In this document: positions 42,402-54,504 of the stretch, piece after piece | How the letters are laid out: each line of letters opens with the position of its first letter | Position numbering within the stretch: the stretch's first letter is position 1 | From: Golubevia sp. BC0850 | Taxonomy: Eukaryota; Basidiomycota; Exobasidiomycetes; Golubeviales; Golubeviaceae | DNA: 64,000 bases | NCBI GenBank assembly: GCA_012976225.1 | Contig: JAAVVG010000004.1 | Location: forward strand, 372,001 to 436,000 | Direction of reading: 5' to 3' | Translations under genes and position numbers: made by a program | Notes under the pieces: generated by a model | Database searches by the model: none | Told to the model about the DNA's origin: nothing | Seen by the model: only the letters and a program-made list of their open reading frames with translations

Positions 42402-45400
42402 ATGGCGAAAGAAGCCAATGATGTTGAAGTAGGAATTCCTGGTTTAGATCTAACGGATCATATCATCGCAAGAAACCTTTACCTTTGGAGTCGCATCCAA
42501 CAAAATCGAATCATTTGCTCAAACAGAGACATTCAGAAATTGAGACCTGTACGCAAACAATCAGGTGAGTACAGTCAGAGTCAGAAGAAGAGGCAGTGGA
42601 TTCAGAGTAGACATGGGATCAAAGTTAAGTTAGAGCTTTCATTCAACTGGTGTCCCTCTCACCCTCTCAATCAGGCATCTACCTCCATCGTAACAGGCCA
42701 GGTTCAATCTTTGAAACAGTGGGAATCATCGTTGGTTATGGCTTCAGAAATTCGCAGCCCGAATATTTAGGTGAGTCTAGAATGACCTCTCCACTCTTCT
42801 TCTGGTTCCTATCCTCAACCTCTCCTCTTTGCTCATCACCTCTCTCCTACCAGTGGACGATGGAACTTATGTCATCTCAGTTCACCCAATCAAGATAGGT
42901 TCAGCTGATGCTTTAGCTCAAGCCAAAGCCAACAGAGAAGGAATTCAACCTCCAAGAGCTATCTCTCCTCCTCCTCCTAATCCTTGCTCTGAAGGGATTC
43001 CAGAAGAGTATAGACCTCCGATACCTCAATCTATCAAGACCAAAGAAGAAGATCAAATCAAAGCTAAAGCTCTTAAGGAAAAGTTTGCTCTTCAAGAAGA
43101 ACAGACCCAAGTTCAAATTGGGATTCAACATCCAGTTGGATCATTGGTCAGAGTGGCGGGAAGGATTAAGGGAACTTATAAGAGTAGGGAGAGATTGTTT
43201 GATAATGCAACTATTGGTGAGTTGACTTTGCTGAAAGGCTAGAGAGAGCTGATGGGAACAGGAGAGGTTAGAAGGAACACATCAAAACCAAAGTCAAGAT
43301 CTTTCCCGATCTGATTCTCTCTATTTCCCTTTTCTCTTTCCCTTTCTCAGAGGTTCTCACAGATCTCAATGAAGAATCTTTACACATCCGAAAAGCCATT
43401 CGACTAGCTCGTACCACCTATTCCGAACGATTCATTCTTCCTGAACTACCTGCAGATCAACTCGCAGCACCGACTCGAAATTCCAAGCTCTATGGTTTAT
43501 GGTGCAAAGATGAAGTTGAAGAGGTAGAAGTAGAAGATAATGAAGAGGGAGCTCAGACAAAAGAAGCTATCCCGAAGAAACAGAAAAGTAAACTTCAGCT
43601 TGCCTTATTTGGTGATGAAGATGAATTAGTCACTGAAGATGAGTCAGAAGCAGGAAATCAATCAACTACTGAAAATAAATCAGAAGTAGGAGATGAATCG
43701 GTTACTGAAGATGAATCGGAAGTAGAAAGCAAGGCTCAAGAGAAACGCAGCAAGATTACTGAAGCTCGAAAACCTCAAGAGAAACTTCCTATTAAAGGAA
43801 AAGGAAAGGAGAGCTTACTCTATAGAGTTCTGTTCTCTGGAAAAGACGACGAGGAGGATGATGATGATGATGAGATAGAAGAAGAAGAATCAGCAATCTT
43901 CAAGCAACAAAATACTCCAAAGGCTTCTACTTCCAAACTGAGCTCGTTCTCCAAAGCTCAAGACCAAGCCTCTGACTACTTTTCAAGTCTTACTCCAAAG
44001 GCCTCGAACCAACCCCCTCGATCCAATCAAACATCTGCGGGTCCAAGTAACGGGATTGGTCGTTCATTCGATCCAAGTCCGAAAGGCTTCAAGAAGAGCA
44101 GCAGCGGAATTGGAGGAGTGGGGTCAAGTTCAAGCAACCTCAAGAGAGATTCGACTGATGAGGTGAAGGAATCGAGGAAGAGGCAGAGGTCTGCGAGTCA
44201 AGTGAGTGCTTTAGTTGAGGGTGCTCTTTGTTCAGGGAAGGCGGGCTAAATCTCCTTCATTTCACCTCTCTCTTCAGGTCTCCGATGCTCCAAATCCAAG
44301 CAAAAAATCAGTGAAGGAATGGTCCAAACTCCGACCTTCCCAACAGAGCGTTGGCACCTTTCGATTCTACGTTCGGATGCACATCAACAAATTCTGTCGA
44401 GCTTCCAATTCAAGTCGTCTTAATAAGAGGGAACCTTCATCCTCAAGTAGACATGATTCAAGAAAAAGGAATGGTTCTCAATCCTACGATCTTGGAACAC
44501 CGAAATCTGCCAGAGGTCTATCCAATAGGAGAGGAGATGAATCGAATTCTATTCTTTGTCCTTCTTCTGATTCTGAAGAAGAATCTAGGATTAGTCATTT
44601 CAGTACCTCGCAGGAAAGATCTCTTCATCCGGGAAAAAGAAGAGAAGTTGAACAACCTCCAAGTTTTACTTTGGCTTATTTGATGAGAGTTAAAGATCTT
44701 AGAAATCATGCTAGAGAATTGGTTAGGGTACTTCATAAGAAAGAAAGTCAGAAGTCGGTCTCTTCAAAGAAGTCTTCCTCCAATGCCTATAATGATCTTT
44801 CAGACTACGAACTTGAGAAAAGAGTCTGTAAGCTCTTCAGTGAAGCACTGAACGAGATGAGATTAGATGGCTCTTTAGTAGTTGCAAATCATCAAGTAAC
44901 TTCTCGATGGCCTTTCAATGGAAAACTAAACTTAGACTTAAGTGATCAGAATGAAGAGGATGAAGAATTAGAGACGAGGTTCGAGAGGAGTATTTTAGTT
45001 GAAGGTCTTTCTTCATCTCAGACTATGTCTTCACCTTCTAGTCGATCTGTTGGTAGTACTCACACCACACCCTCAAGAGAAAGAAGAGGGCCTAGCTCTT
45101 CAGTTTCAAGCAAACCAGATCCTTTCATAGAAAGCTTCGAAGAACTCCAAATGAAAAGTACTAGAAGAGAACAAGATCCTTTTAGTCCTACCAATGGGAA
45201 ATCAAGGAATTCTTCAGCTTATCAGAATCAAGATTCTTCAATCAAAGGAAATAATTCAAATCAACTTCGAATCTTCAAAGTTGAACCTACTTTCTATCAA
45301 TTGGTTGTTTCAACTCTTTTGTTGGATCCTATTTCTACTCTTTTGAAATCTAGGAAATTACAAGGCGGATCTTCTAATTCCTTTTCGACTTCTGTCTCTT

Positions 45401-45576
45401 TGGTCAATTTGATGACTCAAGGTTTAAAGATCTCTTCGATTTTGAATAAGTTGAAACAGGATTATCGGTGGGAATATTTGAGTGAGGATAAGTTGAAGGA
45501 GTGTTTGGATAAGATGAAAGAGAGGAGATTGGTTAAGGTCGAGAATAGAATGTGGGAGTGGGTCGGAAGGAAGTGA
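42402..45576 (+). CDS. STN1: Telomere-capping CST complex subunit STN1
   Basis: Five exons, 42402-42564, 42675-42770, 42854-43216, 43351-44201 and 44278-45576, in phase, giving 923 residues. Stn1 works with Ten1 and Cdc13/CTC1 to protect telomere ends and recruit polymerase alpha. Seen here: an N-terminal OB-fold (IFETVGIIVGYGFRNSQPEYLVDDGTYVISVHPIKI), with a Pro-rich loop inserted before the later strands (GSLVRVAGRIKGTY). Next is SERFILPELP and a very acidic linker with repeats of the form VTEDESE. The C-terminal winged-helix region is FKVEPTFYQLVVSTLLL through LKISSILNKLKQDYRWEYL to the end. Yeast Stn1 is about 490 and human about 370 residues, so this copy is long, mostly by disordered linkers. 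The call rests on motif order and is not certain. Confidence 0.72.
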
Positions 45577-45888
45577 AGGGGAAGGTGGGTTGTGTCGATA
45601 TCATTTGCTCCGTTTTCGTACAGTCCACATCTAATTTATTTTTGTAAGATCAATCCCATATACCATTTATTCAAATCAAACATTCCACAGCAACCAATTC
45701 CAGATAACTTCGTTTGGCGATGGTTTCTGAAGCAGACTTGTGAAAGTGGTGAAGAAACAGAATTGACAGCAGTGAAATTAAGGGTTTCTAAATTTTGGTC
45801 TAAGATAAATAACAAATTAAAAAGAAAAGATGCTCTTGAAAATCCCCTTCTATTAAGTCACCGTTTCTTCTTTGAACTCCCCTTCCCT
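45577..45888. other. Convergent 3' region between STN1 and LYS2
   Basis: This 312-bp interval is AT-rich and should hold both 3' UTRs. A 102-codon plus frame covers most of it but has no recognisable content. Confidence 0.55.
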
Positions 45889-48800
45889 TTAATGAGCTGA
45901 TCCTCTTCCGATAGCCTTGATACTTCCACCTTCCTTCAAAGCAGGCAAACTTTCCACCTTTGTCGATGCGTCATCACTTCCATCTTCGCTGATTTGAGGT
46001 TGACCTGCATTCCGAATTGGCTTGTCAAGGAAACCGACTGCTACTAGCCAGGAGAAGTAGACTCCCACCAAGTCAGAATCGACACCCATGACAGTGTTGG
46101 TTGACATTCCTTCGTTGAAAGAGGTGAGAAGAGCTTGAGTGTGAATATCCGAGAGCTCTGGGGCCTTGGTCGAGGTGGGTAAATCGTCTAGGACGAAGTG
46201 GAGCTGCGAGGAAGAATGAAAGCCATGAAGAAGGGATTGGATTAGTCGACCGCTAAAAGACTAGATTCTCTAGTATCAAGGCGAGGAGATCTCGAAACTC
46301 ACCAATGGGAAAAGAGCGTTATCAGCTTCTCCTCTAGCACCATTTGTCATGACGTGGTTCTCAAGACTAGCTCTCCATTGAACATAATCCGATCTCTTAG
46401 TTTCCCAACCAAACTTTTTCAAAGCATTCAAAAGATCGTTAAACCTAATTTGAGGATGAGCAGTAACATGATAAACCTTAGCGAAAGTATTCTGAACGAG
46501 TTCAACCTTCTTGTCAATAGTTAATCGAATTGAAGCTAGAGCAGTGATTCTTGCGACATGGTCTACTGGCACCAAGTTGACGACATTGTTCATGTCAGGA
46601 ACTAAACCTAATTGAATACACCCCTTGACTAATCTCCAAACGAAATCATCAGTATTGGTAACTGCAGATTTGGAATCTCCAACAACGTAACCTGGTCTAA
46701 CGATTGAAGCTCTCAATCCTCTCTCAGCAGCTAACATCGTGAGTTTCTCGGCAACCCACTTGGATTGTCCATAACCAATCCCTAAACCTTTGGCTGCTCC
46801 CATGATATCATCGGTCTCTGGAATTCCCATCATTTGAGATTGAGATCCTGATTCAGCTGATTTGACTGCTAAGGAATCGGAGAGTTGGACATAATGTTCG
46901 GAATCTAGAGTTGAAGTTGAAGAGATGAAAGTGAAGGTTTTTGATTTGCCAATAGCTGCTAGTTCGATGGCCCAAACGGTTGAGAGAACGTTGGCAGCTC
47001 TTAGCTTGCTGTAAGGATAGACCCAATGAACCTGAAGAAAAAGGGAAGACAGAAACAAAAACCAGGAGAGAGAGGAAATGATTAGTTCCGATCGATCGCA
47101 GAGACCAGTTCCTCCTCAAACTTGTTCCTTTTGAGAACTCACCAGGGCACCATTATGGATGATAGCGTCGACTTCACCTGCCAGCTTCTTCCAAACATCC
47201 TCATTCAATCCCAATCTATCCTTCTCTAAATCACCAACAAGAACGGACAACTTATTTTCTTCGACCCAGTTTTCGTTCCAAACCCCTCTGGCGCTACCAC
47301 CGTCTCTCAGCCTATTGATTCCAGCTTCTTGATCTTTAGCTCTAACATGAACGTAGACATGAGAGACAACATCTGATCTCTTACTCAAGAGATCATCTAG
47401 AACGAAGGCACCCAAGAAACCAGTTGCTCCAGTTAACAGAACCTTCAAATCTTTTTGAGGTCGATCTTGAGATTGAGATTGAGCATTTGAGAAGATAGAA
47501 TCTAACCTAGGTAATAAGACATCAACGTCTTTAGAATAATCATCTTCAATTCCATTTTCCCCCTCAACTTTCTTATCATTTCCTTCTTTATCGTCTTGAT
47601 GATCATTTCCGAGATTTAGGTCTCCTCTCTTGATCCTTTCAATTTCTTCTGCTAAAGTCTTAATAGTTGGAGCCTCGAAGACTACTCCAAGAGGGACATT
47701 TACTACGAAAGTCTTTCTTAATCCGAACACTAATCTGGTTGCTAGAATTGAATGACCACCTAGATCGAAGAAAGACTCATCGATTGGTAGAGGGTTTGGT
47801 GCTGATGGTAGAAGTTGTTTCCAAAGATCTGAAATGATTTGCTCGGTTGGAGAAAGATTGGAGGTTTGAGCATTAGCCTTACCCCTGCTTGTGGCACCGG
47901 ATTTGGAAGCCGAATCAGCGCCAGTTGAATTCTCTGCATTAGCTGCTGCAGTATCCGGGAAAGGTAAAGCTGGCTTATCAATCTTCCCGTTTGGATTCAA
48001 AGGCATCTTGGAGAGTGGAACGAATAAAGTTGGAACTGAGTAAGAAGGTAATTTCTTCTTCAAGTAATCCCTGATGTCTTTGATCAACTTTCTATTCCTT
48101 CTCATTCCTCTGACCAGGACTTGATTAACGTTTTGATTTCCATTGGCAGTTGCTTCTTCTCCAGCTGAACTTCTCTCTTCCATTTCTTCAGCTCCTTTTC
48201 CAGGAACGAAGTAAGCGACTAAAACTTTCTCTTCATCTTTGTCTCTCCTGACTAGAGTAACATTCTCTCTAACATTTGGATGTCTTGAAAGATGAGTATC
48301 GATTTCGCCCAATTCGATTCTGAAACCTCTGATCTTGACTTGATCATCTGCTCTTCCAGTACATTCGACAGTACCATCTGGTAGATACCTTCCTAAATCA
48401 CCAGTCTTGTACATTCTATCTCTGACACCTTTCCAGAATTCTCCTTCCTTCATACTCTTTAGCTCACTTTCGTCATACTTGTCAACAGCGTTTGGGTTCA
48501 GGAAGTTAGGCATGAACTTCTCATCAGTCACTTCCTTAGGACCTAAATAACCTTCAGCTAGACCACCACTTCTTACGAAGATTTCTCCAACTTCTCCAAC
48601 AGCACAAGTAGCAGTCTTGTCATTCCTGTTAACCACCAATAATTGAACGTCGATCATACCTCTTCCAGCAGGCATAATGTCTTTTTGAGTTGCTAAGAAA
48701 CTTCCTCCACCTAATTTTTCGTTCGAGACTGCTGGGATCTGGAAGTAAGAAACAGCTCTTTGAGTTTCAGTTGTTCCATACATGTTGATGATAGAAACAT

Positions 48801-50796
48801 TCTTAGCCAGAGATTGTAACCTTGCACAGTCTCTCTTGGTCAAGACGTCTCCAACGAAGAAAGCGTTTTGAAGTTTGGGGATTTGAGAAGTTGCTTGAGC
48901 TGATAGAAGTTGACCCATAGCTGGAGTCAAATGAGTTACAGTGGCTTCCACAGCAGCCATCCATTCCGCCAATCTTCCTGGAGTTCCAATGTCTTCTGAA
49001 GTTGGAACATGAAGCTCAGCACCAAAGAACAGAGGGGTGAAGATATCTCTTTGTATAGGATCATGGGCGATTCCACTCAACATTGTAAATCTGGAGTCTT
49101 GATTAAGACCAAACTTGGTTCCCATCCAAGGGAAGAAATGAGTCAAAGAATGATGTCTACCTCTAACTCCCTTTGGAATTCCAGTGGATCCAGAAGTGAA
49201 GGAAAGAGTTCCAACACTGTCTGGACCTAAGATGACTCCAGTAGATTGATTCTCTACAGATTGACTTGATTCTAATACGTCCTTCTTTCCATCGGTAGAG
49301 CCTCCGATAACCTTTGCTTGCTTGCCATCGATCTCCAAAGAAAGAGCTGGAACTTCGGTTCTGACTTCTAATTCGTCTTGAATGCACTTTCTGACAGTTG
49401 GATGAAGCTTTCCTGCTTTCTCCAGGACAATCAGAGCTCTGGGCTTGGCGACTTGAAGGTAAATGTTCTGCCTACTTGGAGGATAAGCTGGATCGATAAC
49501 GCTGAAGGTGGCTCCAGCTTTTAGAACTCCCAGAACTGCCACGACTAAATCCACCCCTCTGTGAGCGTAGACAGTGACCACTTCCTCCCTTTGGACTCCG
49601 GATGATAGTAGATGGTGGGCTAGTACATTTGAAGCTCTGTTCAGTTGACCGTAGGAGACCTCTCTAGTCGAAGAAGCTGGAGGAGGAAATTCTCCAGTGA
49701 TTGAATCCGAAGGTAGACTTTCGATGATGGCTCTCTTGTCTGGATGGGCTTGAGCGTTCTTTTCGAAGATTGATATGATGCTGCCTTTCCAGTCTGTCCA
49801 TTTGAGGTCGGCAGAAGGATCTGGAAGGATTGAGGCTTCAGAAGAAGTTCTAAATGGAATCGTACCGATTGAAGAGGAAGGATTATTAGCTCCAATGTTC
49901 AGAATATGAGTTAATTGATGCAACATAATCTTCATTCTTGAGGATGAAAATAATAAAGAATTGTAGGATAAATGAAGAGCTAAAGAAGGTAATAGAGGTG
50001 TTCTTAAAGAAGAAGGAATCGATTTTGGAGTTGGAGTGGTTGGGATTGTCTCTATTGATGAATCCATATCTGCAGCAACATTTGATCCGCTCTTAGTAAC
50101 GAACATAGTTAAATCTGTATTTGAACTCATGGTTTTCTTTTGGTTCGCATTTGATTCATCCGCTGAAGACTCATCTAAGAATCTCACTCTAAAGATTGGA
50201 GCTCTACTAACACCTTCTGGCATTAAACCTTCCTTTGCATCTCTATCCTTTTCAATTCTACTTACTAACTCATCGTAAGGCACCCAATCCCTTAAAGCTT
50301 CAGATTCAACCGATTGAACTCTTCTAACGATTTGCCAAAAAGGATCCCCAGATTCGATTGGGATTCTTAAAAGTAAAGGTGAACCAGTTTTAGGTGAAGA
50401 TGAACCAACGATGATATCGGTATCTCCTGTGAATCTATGCAGTAGGATTGTAAATGAAGCTAATAGTAAATGAAAGGGAGTTGGAGTGGCTAGAGGGTTA
50501 CTTGTTGAAGAATGACCATCTTCTTCCTCTTGCTCTTGCTCTTCTTCAGCATCTGAATCATCTGAATCTTGTTCATCATCCAAATGAGATTCTGAATGAT
50601 GATGAAGAGCTAATTTGACTAAAGACGATTTCGCTTTACTACCCAAATTATGAGAGGTGATTGAATTGACGAATTGAAGAGAGGTTGGTCGAGGGTAATC
50701 TGTTGGCAATGCCATGGATGGAAGTGATTGTAATCTTTGACTCCATCGATCCAATCGAGCTGACAACTCAGCTACAGATAAGATTGGACTTGTCAT
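45889..50796 (-). CDS. LYS2: L-2-aminoadipate reductase (alpha-aminoadipate reductase)
   Basis: Three exons, 50796-47143, 47031-46303 and 46203-45889, all phase 0, giving 1565 residues. Lys2 reduces alpha-aminoadipate to its semialdehyde in the fungal lysine pathway, using ATP and NADPH. Seen here: a condensation-like N-terminal region (about 1-320), then the adenylation domain with LSFTSGSTGIPKGV near 535 and YKTGDLGRYLPDG near 800. The carrier domain has FFDLGGHSILATRL near 1013, whose Ser takes phosphopantetheine from Lys5. The reductase domain has KVLLTGATGFLGAFVL near 1118, then VHWVYPYSKLRAANV, GYGQSKWVAEKL and GYVVGDS. Yeast Lys2 has 1392 residues; the added length comes mainly from acidic and Ser-rich inserts around residues 70-100 and between carrier and reductase domains. 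All catalytic motifs look intact. The enzyme is cytosolic. Confidence 0.96.
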
Positions 50797-51833
50797 GTTT
50801 GAAGCTGAAGGTTGTCTGTCCTCTTTCTAATTGAGAGTGACTGGATCAAAGATGGGGGAACCAAGATTGGCTGCGAGTCATTTCTTCCTGTCTCTCACGA
50901 GGGGCAAGTCATTTTCTAAATCCTTCTACCCCCGCTCGAGACTCTCGATCGAAGTTTGCCAGGGATGTCTTTGTCTTTTGTTCAGTAAAATTCAACCTTT
51001 CAAAGGGAAATGGCACTGTTTCAGAAGAAGGCTGGGGAGCGCAAGGCAGGGAGTGGATCAAAAGAGAAATGGAGGCTACATAGAGCCAAACAGACGCTCT
51101 GTGCAGCCTTAAGAAGTCTCTTTGAAGCTTAAAGGAGCTAAGAGTATGCTTCGGCGAAGCTTTGTACTGATGAACTTATCAAGATGGTTAAAGCTCGGAG
51201 AGCAGCTGTCAAGAAGGGGGTTGTGGTAGAAGGAGTAGAGATGAAAAGCCGTCGAAAGTTGACTATCAATTCCAGGAAACTAGATACTTAAGCCATGGCT
51301 CCAAAGCTGGGTGATGACAGCTAACAGGACTGTTTCCAAGAAGTTAGTTCTTGAGTGTTGAAGAAGTTTGTGAGTAGAGAATCAAAAGAACTGTTTCCCT
51401 CAGATGCAGCTCTGAATCGAGATGTGTAATCTCTGGATTTGCTTACTGATTGAACCTTTTCACCTTGTTCTGTTCAACGGCAGTCAATCAGGAGATCGTC
51501 GGTGGCTCCCCCAAACCTCAAATCTGTTCCAAGGCACCCTTAAGGTGGGCTGTCGAACTGGAGTGTCAATTTTGTGTCAATTTTCTCTTACTCGATTAAG
51601 AGAAGGTCAAGTTCACTCAGTACTCAAGAGGTGCAACCCAATACGAAGCGACAACGCAAAGAAACAAGTTGACATTATCTTAAGAATCAGTAATACGGGC
51701 GTGCAAAAGTCGTCCAGTCAAAAAGCTGCCGTAGGTCCAAAGAGTCGAGTGGCTTAGGCATCGTTTCCAGGAAGACCTAGGAGGGAGGGAGGTAGTGTCG
51801 GCGATGTGAACATTCGAGAGCGAATATCAGAGA
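50797..51833. other. Intergenic region, no supported gene
   Basis: It lies upstream of LYS2. Plus-strand frames of 93 and 111 codons are present (50831-51112 and 51422-51757), without domains, signal peptides or splice partners. It should contain the LYS2 promoter near 50800-51100. No clear binding site was recognised. Confidence 0.5.
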
Positions 51834-52160
51834 TTAGGGCATCAGCGACGTGTCAAGAAAGACTTGAAACTTGAAACCGAGAATTGCTCTTAGTAAGCAG
51901 AGAAAACAAAGCAACTCACCTGGAATCCAAGTTGGAAGACCGAAGTTAGAACCAGTAGAAGTCATAGTGTAGCACTTGTGTTGGATACACTTATTGTTGA
52001 CCTGGAAGTTAACTGGCAGACAGTCGAACGCATCGAAGCATCCTTTACCCTCCGCTAACGCGTAGCCAGCTGGGGCAGTTGGGGTTGACTTGGGAGGGAA
52101 GAGTGGGTTACCTGCGACCAGTCCGGTAGCGATAGCAGCGATGATAATTGAGGAGCGCAT
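51834..52160 (-). CDS. Small secreted four-cysteine protein
   Basis: The frame from the ATG at 52160 opens a signal peptide (MRSSIIIAAIATGLVAGNP). A Pro-rich stretch and four closely placed cysteines follow (KGCFDAFDC, then NKCIQHKCYTM). The first exon probably ends after WIP, at a GTGAGT donor near 51918. A short second exon is likely, perhaps from the CAAG acceptor near 51860 with a stop 15 nt later. If unspliced, the product is 108 residues with a poorly convincing Leu/Phe-rich tail. Either way it is a secreted protein of about 85-108 residues, with no family recognised. Confidence 0.65.
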   Translation of the reverse strand: MRSSIIIAAIATGLVAGNPLFPPKSTPTAPAGYALAEGKGCFDAFDCLPVNFQVNNKCIQHKCYTMTSTGSNFGLPTWIPGELLCFLCLLRAILGFKFQVFLDTSLMP

Positions 52161-53237
52161 CTTGGATCAGGGAAGAGAGATATGGAGGTGGCGACCGATT
52201 GCATGTCGATCTGGTCACTTAAATATCTTTCGTCTTGACCCTCTTACCCTTTCACGAGCATCGTTGGCCCCCAAATAAGTTCCGTTTTTTCTTCAGAAGG
52301 TTTGGCGTCTTGGAAGCAAGATCTCGTACTCGAGCGTCCTAGTCCGAGTTCGTGACGATCACAAGGCACCAACGGTTTTGTAAGTCTACCAGAGTTAGTT
52401 ATTTTCTGTGGCATTTCGTTTCACACGACTCCGTTCGTGATCTACTGCAAAGACCTCCAGATTGAACGCTTGATCGACTTTCTCTATATACACCTACATG
52501 GGTCAAGTCATGGTAATTAGATCCTTCTCGATCTTTGGACGCTGCGCTGGGAGCTTCGTAAGAGGAGGTACTCTTGGATCTGAGATAGTGCGCTCAAGAG
52601 ATCTCGCGCATCTATGTAGATTGCAGCTTGCAGTGCCCCCTTTCCTAATCTCCCATAAGTGTGATTGAGCCTCAGAATCTCTGGACAGGCGCATGTTCTC
52701 GAGTGGAAGGAGACGAGAGACGAGTCGTGAATGACAAGCAGATTTCAGCAGATTTCCCCTCCTCCCGAAGAATGGTGAGGGTCACAGTGTCCAATACTTC
52801 TCTCTCTTCCTGGCCTCGATAAGTGTGAATTAGCTTCAAACTGCAAGATCAGAGTGACAAGAGCTAGTTTTCCGAGAGTATAGATTTCGTGAAAATAGTG
52901 TTTCATGATGGAGAAGAGAACATTGTCCATTTGATACAGAGACAGGAATAGAGAGTTCTGAGGTAGTAAATCAGGAGAAGAGAAAGTCATTAAGTATTTC
53001 TGACAAGTTGGAAAGTAGAAGGAGAAAAGGATAAATGCTTTAACGAAAGAAGAGCTTAAGACTGAAGATCGATGAAATTCTTAACATTAGATATAGCGAT
53101 AAGATAGTGGTAAATCCAACATTGTTCAACATCCCGAAATTGAAAGTGCCCGAGAAGAGAGAGGGAGAGGGAGAGAGAGAGAGAGAGAGACAGGTGGGGA
53201 CCATCTCGTCTACAGCCTCATCTGTCCATCAACCACA
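52161..53237. other. Intergenic region with GA-rich tract
   Basis: It holds the GA-rich tract at 53155-53190 and no supported gene. Minus-strand frames of 63 and 81 codons lack features. Confidence 0.55.
53155..53190. repeat. GA-rich simple repeat
   Basis: Imperfect GA repeat, perfect (GA) over about the last 22 bases, in the 3' flank of the GPI-type gene ending at 53238. Confidence 0.9.
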
Positions 53238-54111
53238 TTAAACCAAAACCATCAGACTGAGCAAACTGATAGATCCCACAAAAACAGCACCAAGCATGGA
53301 AGTCTTGAAATTTAAACCCTTTGAAGAATTCATATCCGAATCTGAACCTGAGGCAGGTGTTTGAGAGACCATATTTGAAGTTGAAGAATTGGTAGGTGAG
53401 ATGGAACCGGTCGCAATATTCAGAACTGAGGCAGACCAAGATTGAGCTTCTGATTGACGAAGTAGATCATCACTGAAGGGGATGGGAGAGACAGGAGGGA
53501 TTAGCAAATCTCCGGCAATGTCGGGGTGATTAAATTAAAAGGGGGAGACTGTTTTCCAGATTAAAGGTCTTTCTCCTCAATGCCTCCTATCCAAGAAAAA
53601 TAATCTTGTTTGGACTGATTGATCTCGGGATACTTACGTTTCGGAAGCAATGTGAGTGGCAGCTGAAAAGACATCGTTGAAAACCGAGGTTGGAGCCATA
53701 GTATAACTAAGTTGCTCCAAGTAAAAATCGACTTCCTGAGAAGCTAATAGAGTATTCGTACCTGCCACTCTAATTTGAGAGATGACATCGATGGTAGTGC
53801 TCAAAGAAGAAGAAGAAGATGTCGCGTTTCCTGCGGCTTGTGAAGATGAAGTTATGGTAGCTTGAGCTGCAGATCTTGAGGATGCTGCGTCTAGACTTGA
53901 TTGAATTGACGCTGAAACTGAGAATGGTTAGAATGAGAAAATCAAAAGAAAGAGAGAGAAAGGAGACGAAATGAGATGAAGATGAGAATTGGAGGTTAAG
54001 CAAACACTACGTTCCTGAAAGAACCTTACCTGAGGAAGGCAAGATGGCCATTCCACCTAATCCATTGCTTGAGGAAGTTGCATTGGAAGCTGGAACTGAT
54101 GTGAATGGCAT
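53238..54111 (-). CDS. Ser/Thr-rich GPI-type surface protein
   Basis: Three exons, 54111-54030, 53917-53638 and 53472-53238, in phase, giving 198 residues. The body is rich in Ser, Ala and Thr (SASIQSSLDAASSRSAAQATI) with a helical middle (TNTLLASQEVDFYLEQLSY, then VFNDVFSAATHIASE). The C-terminal MNSSKGLNFKTSMLGAVFVGSISLLSLMVLV is a typical GPI-anchor signal: small residues, spacer, hydrophobic tail. The joins and phases are sound. The N-terminus is doubtful: the ATG at 54111 gives MPFTSVPASNATSS with no signal peptide, which a GPI protein needs. An upstream leader exon was looked for and not found. No family is recognised. Confidence 0.65.
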
Positions 54112-54504
54112 ATTGAATTCAAAATTTGAAGGGATGGATAAGATACACAAAGGAGAGAGGAAAGAATCAAAAATTGAAAGTCTGGGTCCTTTTCGATCTC
54201 AGGTACGCGTTTCGAGGAAGCCGATGGCTGAGGAGAAAAAGTCCGACGTTCACGAGCAGGTGGCAACTTCCTTCGAAAAGGAGAATCTGTTTCTCAATCC
54301 TATTCCTTCCAAAGCATTCTCAACTGGAAGTTGTCGAGAAAGAAATGGGCCGAATAGAGGACCTCGCGACCACATCTATCTCTTTCGGATCTCTCCTCTC
54401 CGACATCTATCTCAATCACAAGTTCACAACAGAATCCAATCGAATATGCATAGCCTCACGTCAAATCTAGACCAAAGGTATCTTTCATAAGTTCCTGTTA
54501 CAAA
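54112..54504. other. Intergenic region
   Basis: Lies between the PIG-S stop and the GPI-type gene. If the latter has a leader exon it should be here. A 148-codon plus-strand frame (54044-54490) and a 69-codon minus frame overlap and are not supported. Confidence 0.45.

Noticed and set aside
51422-51757. 111-codon plus-strand frame upstream of LYS2
   Set aside because: No domain, signal peptide or splice sites; composition like flanking DNA.
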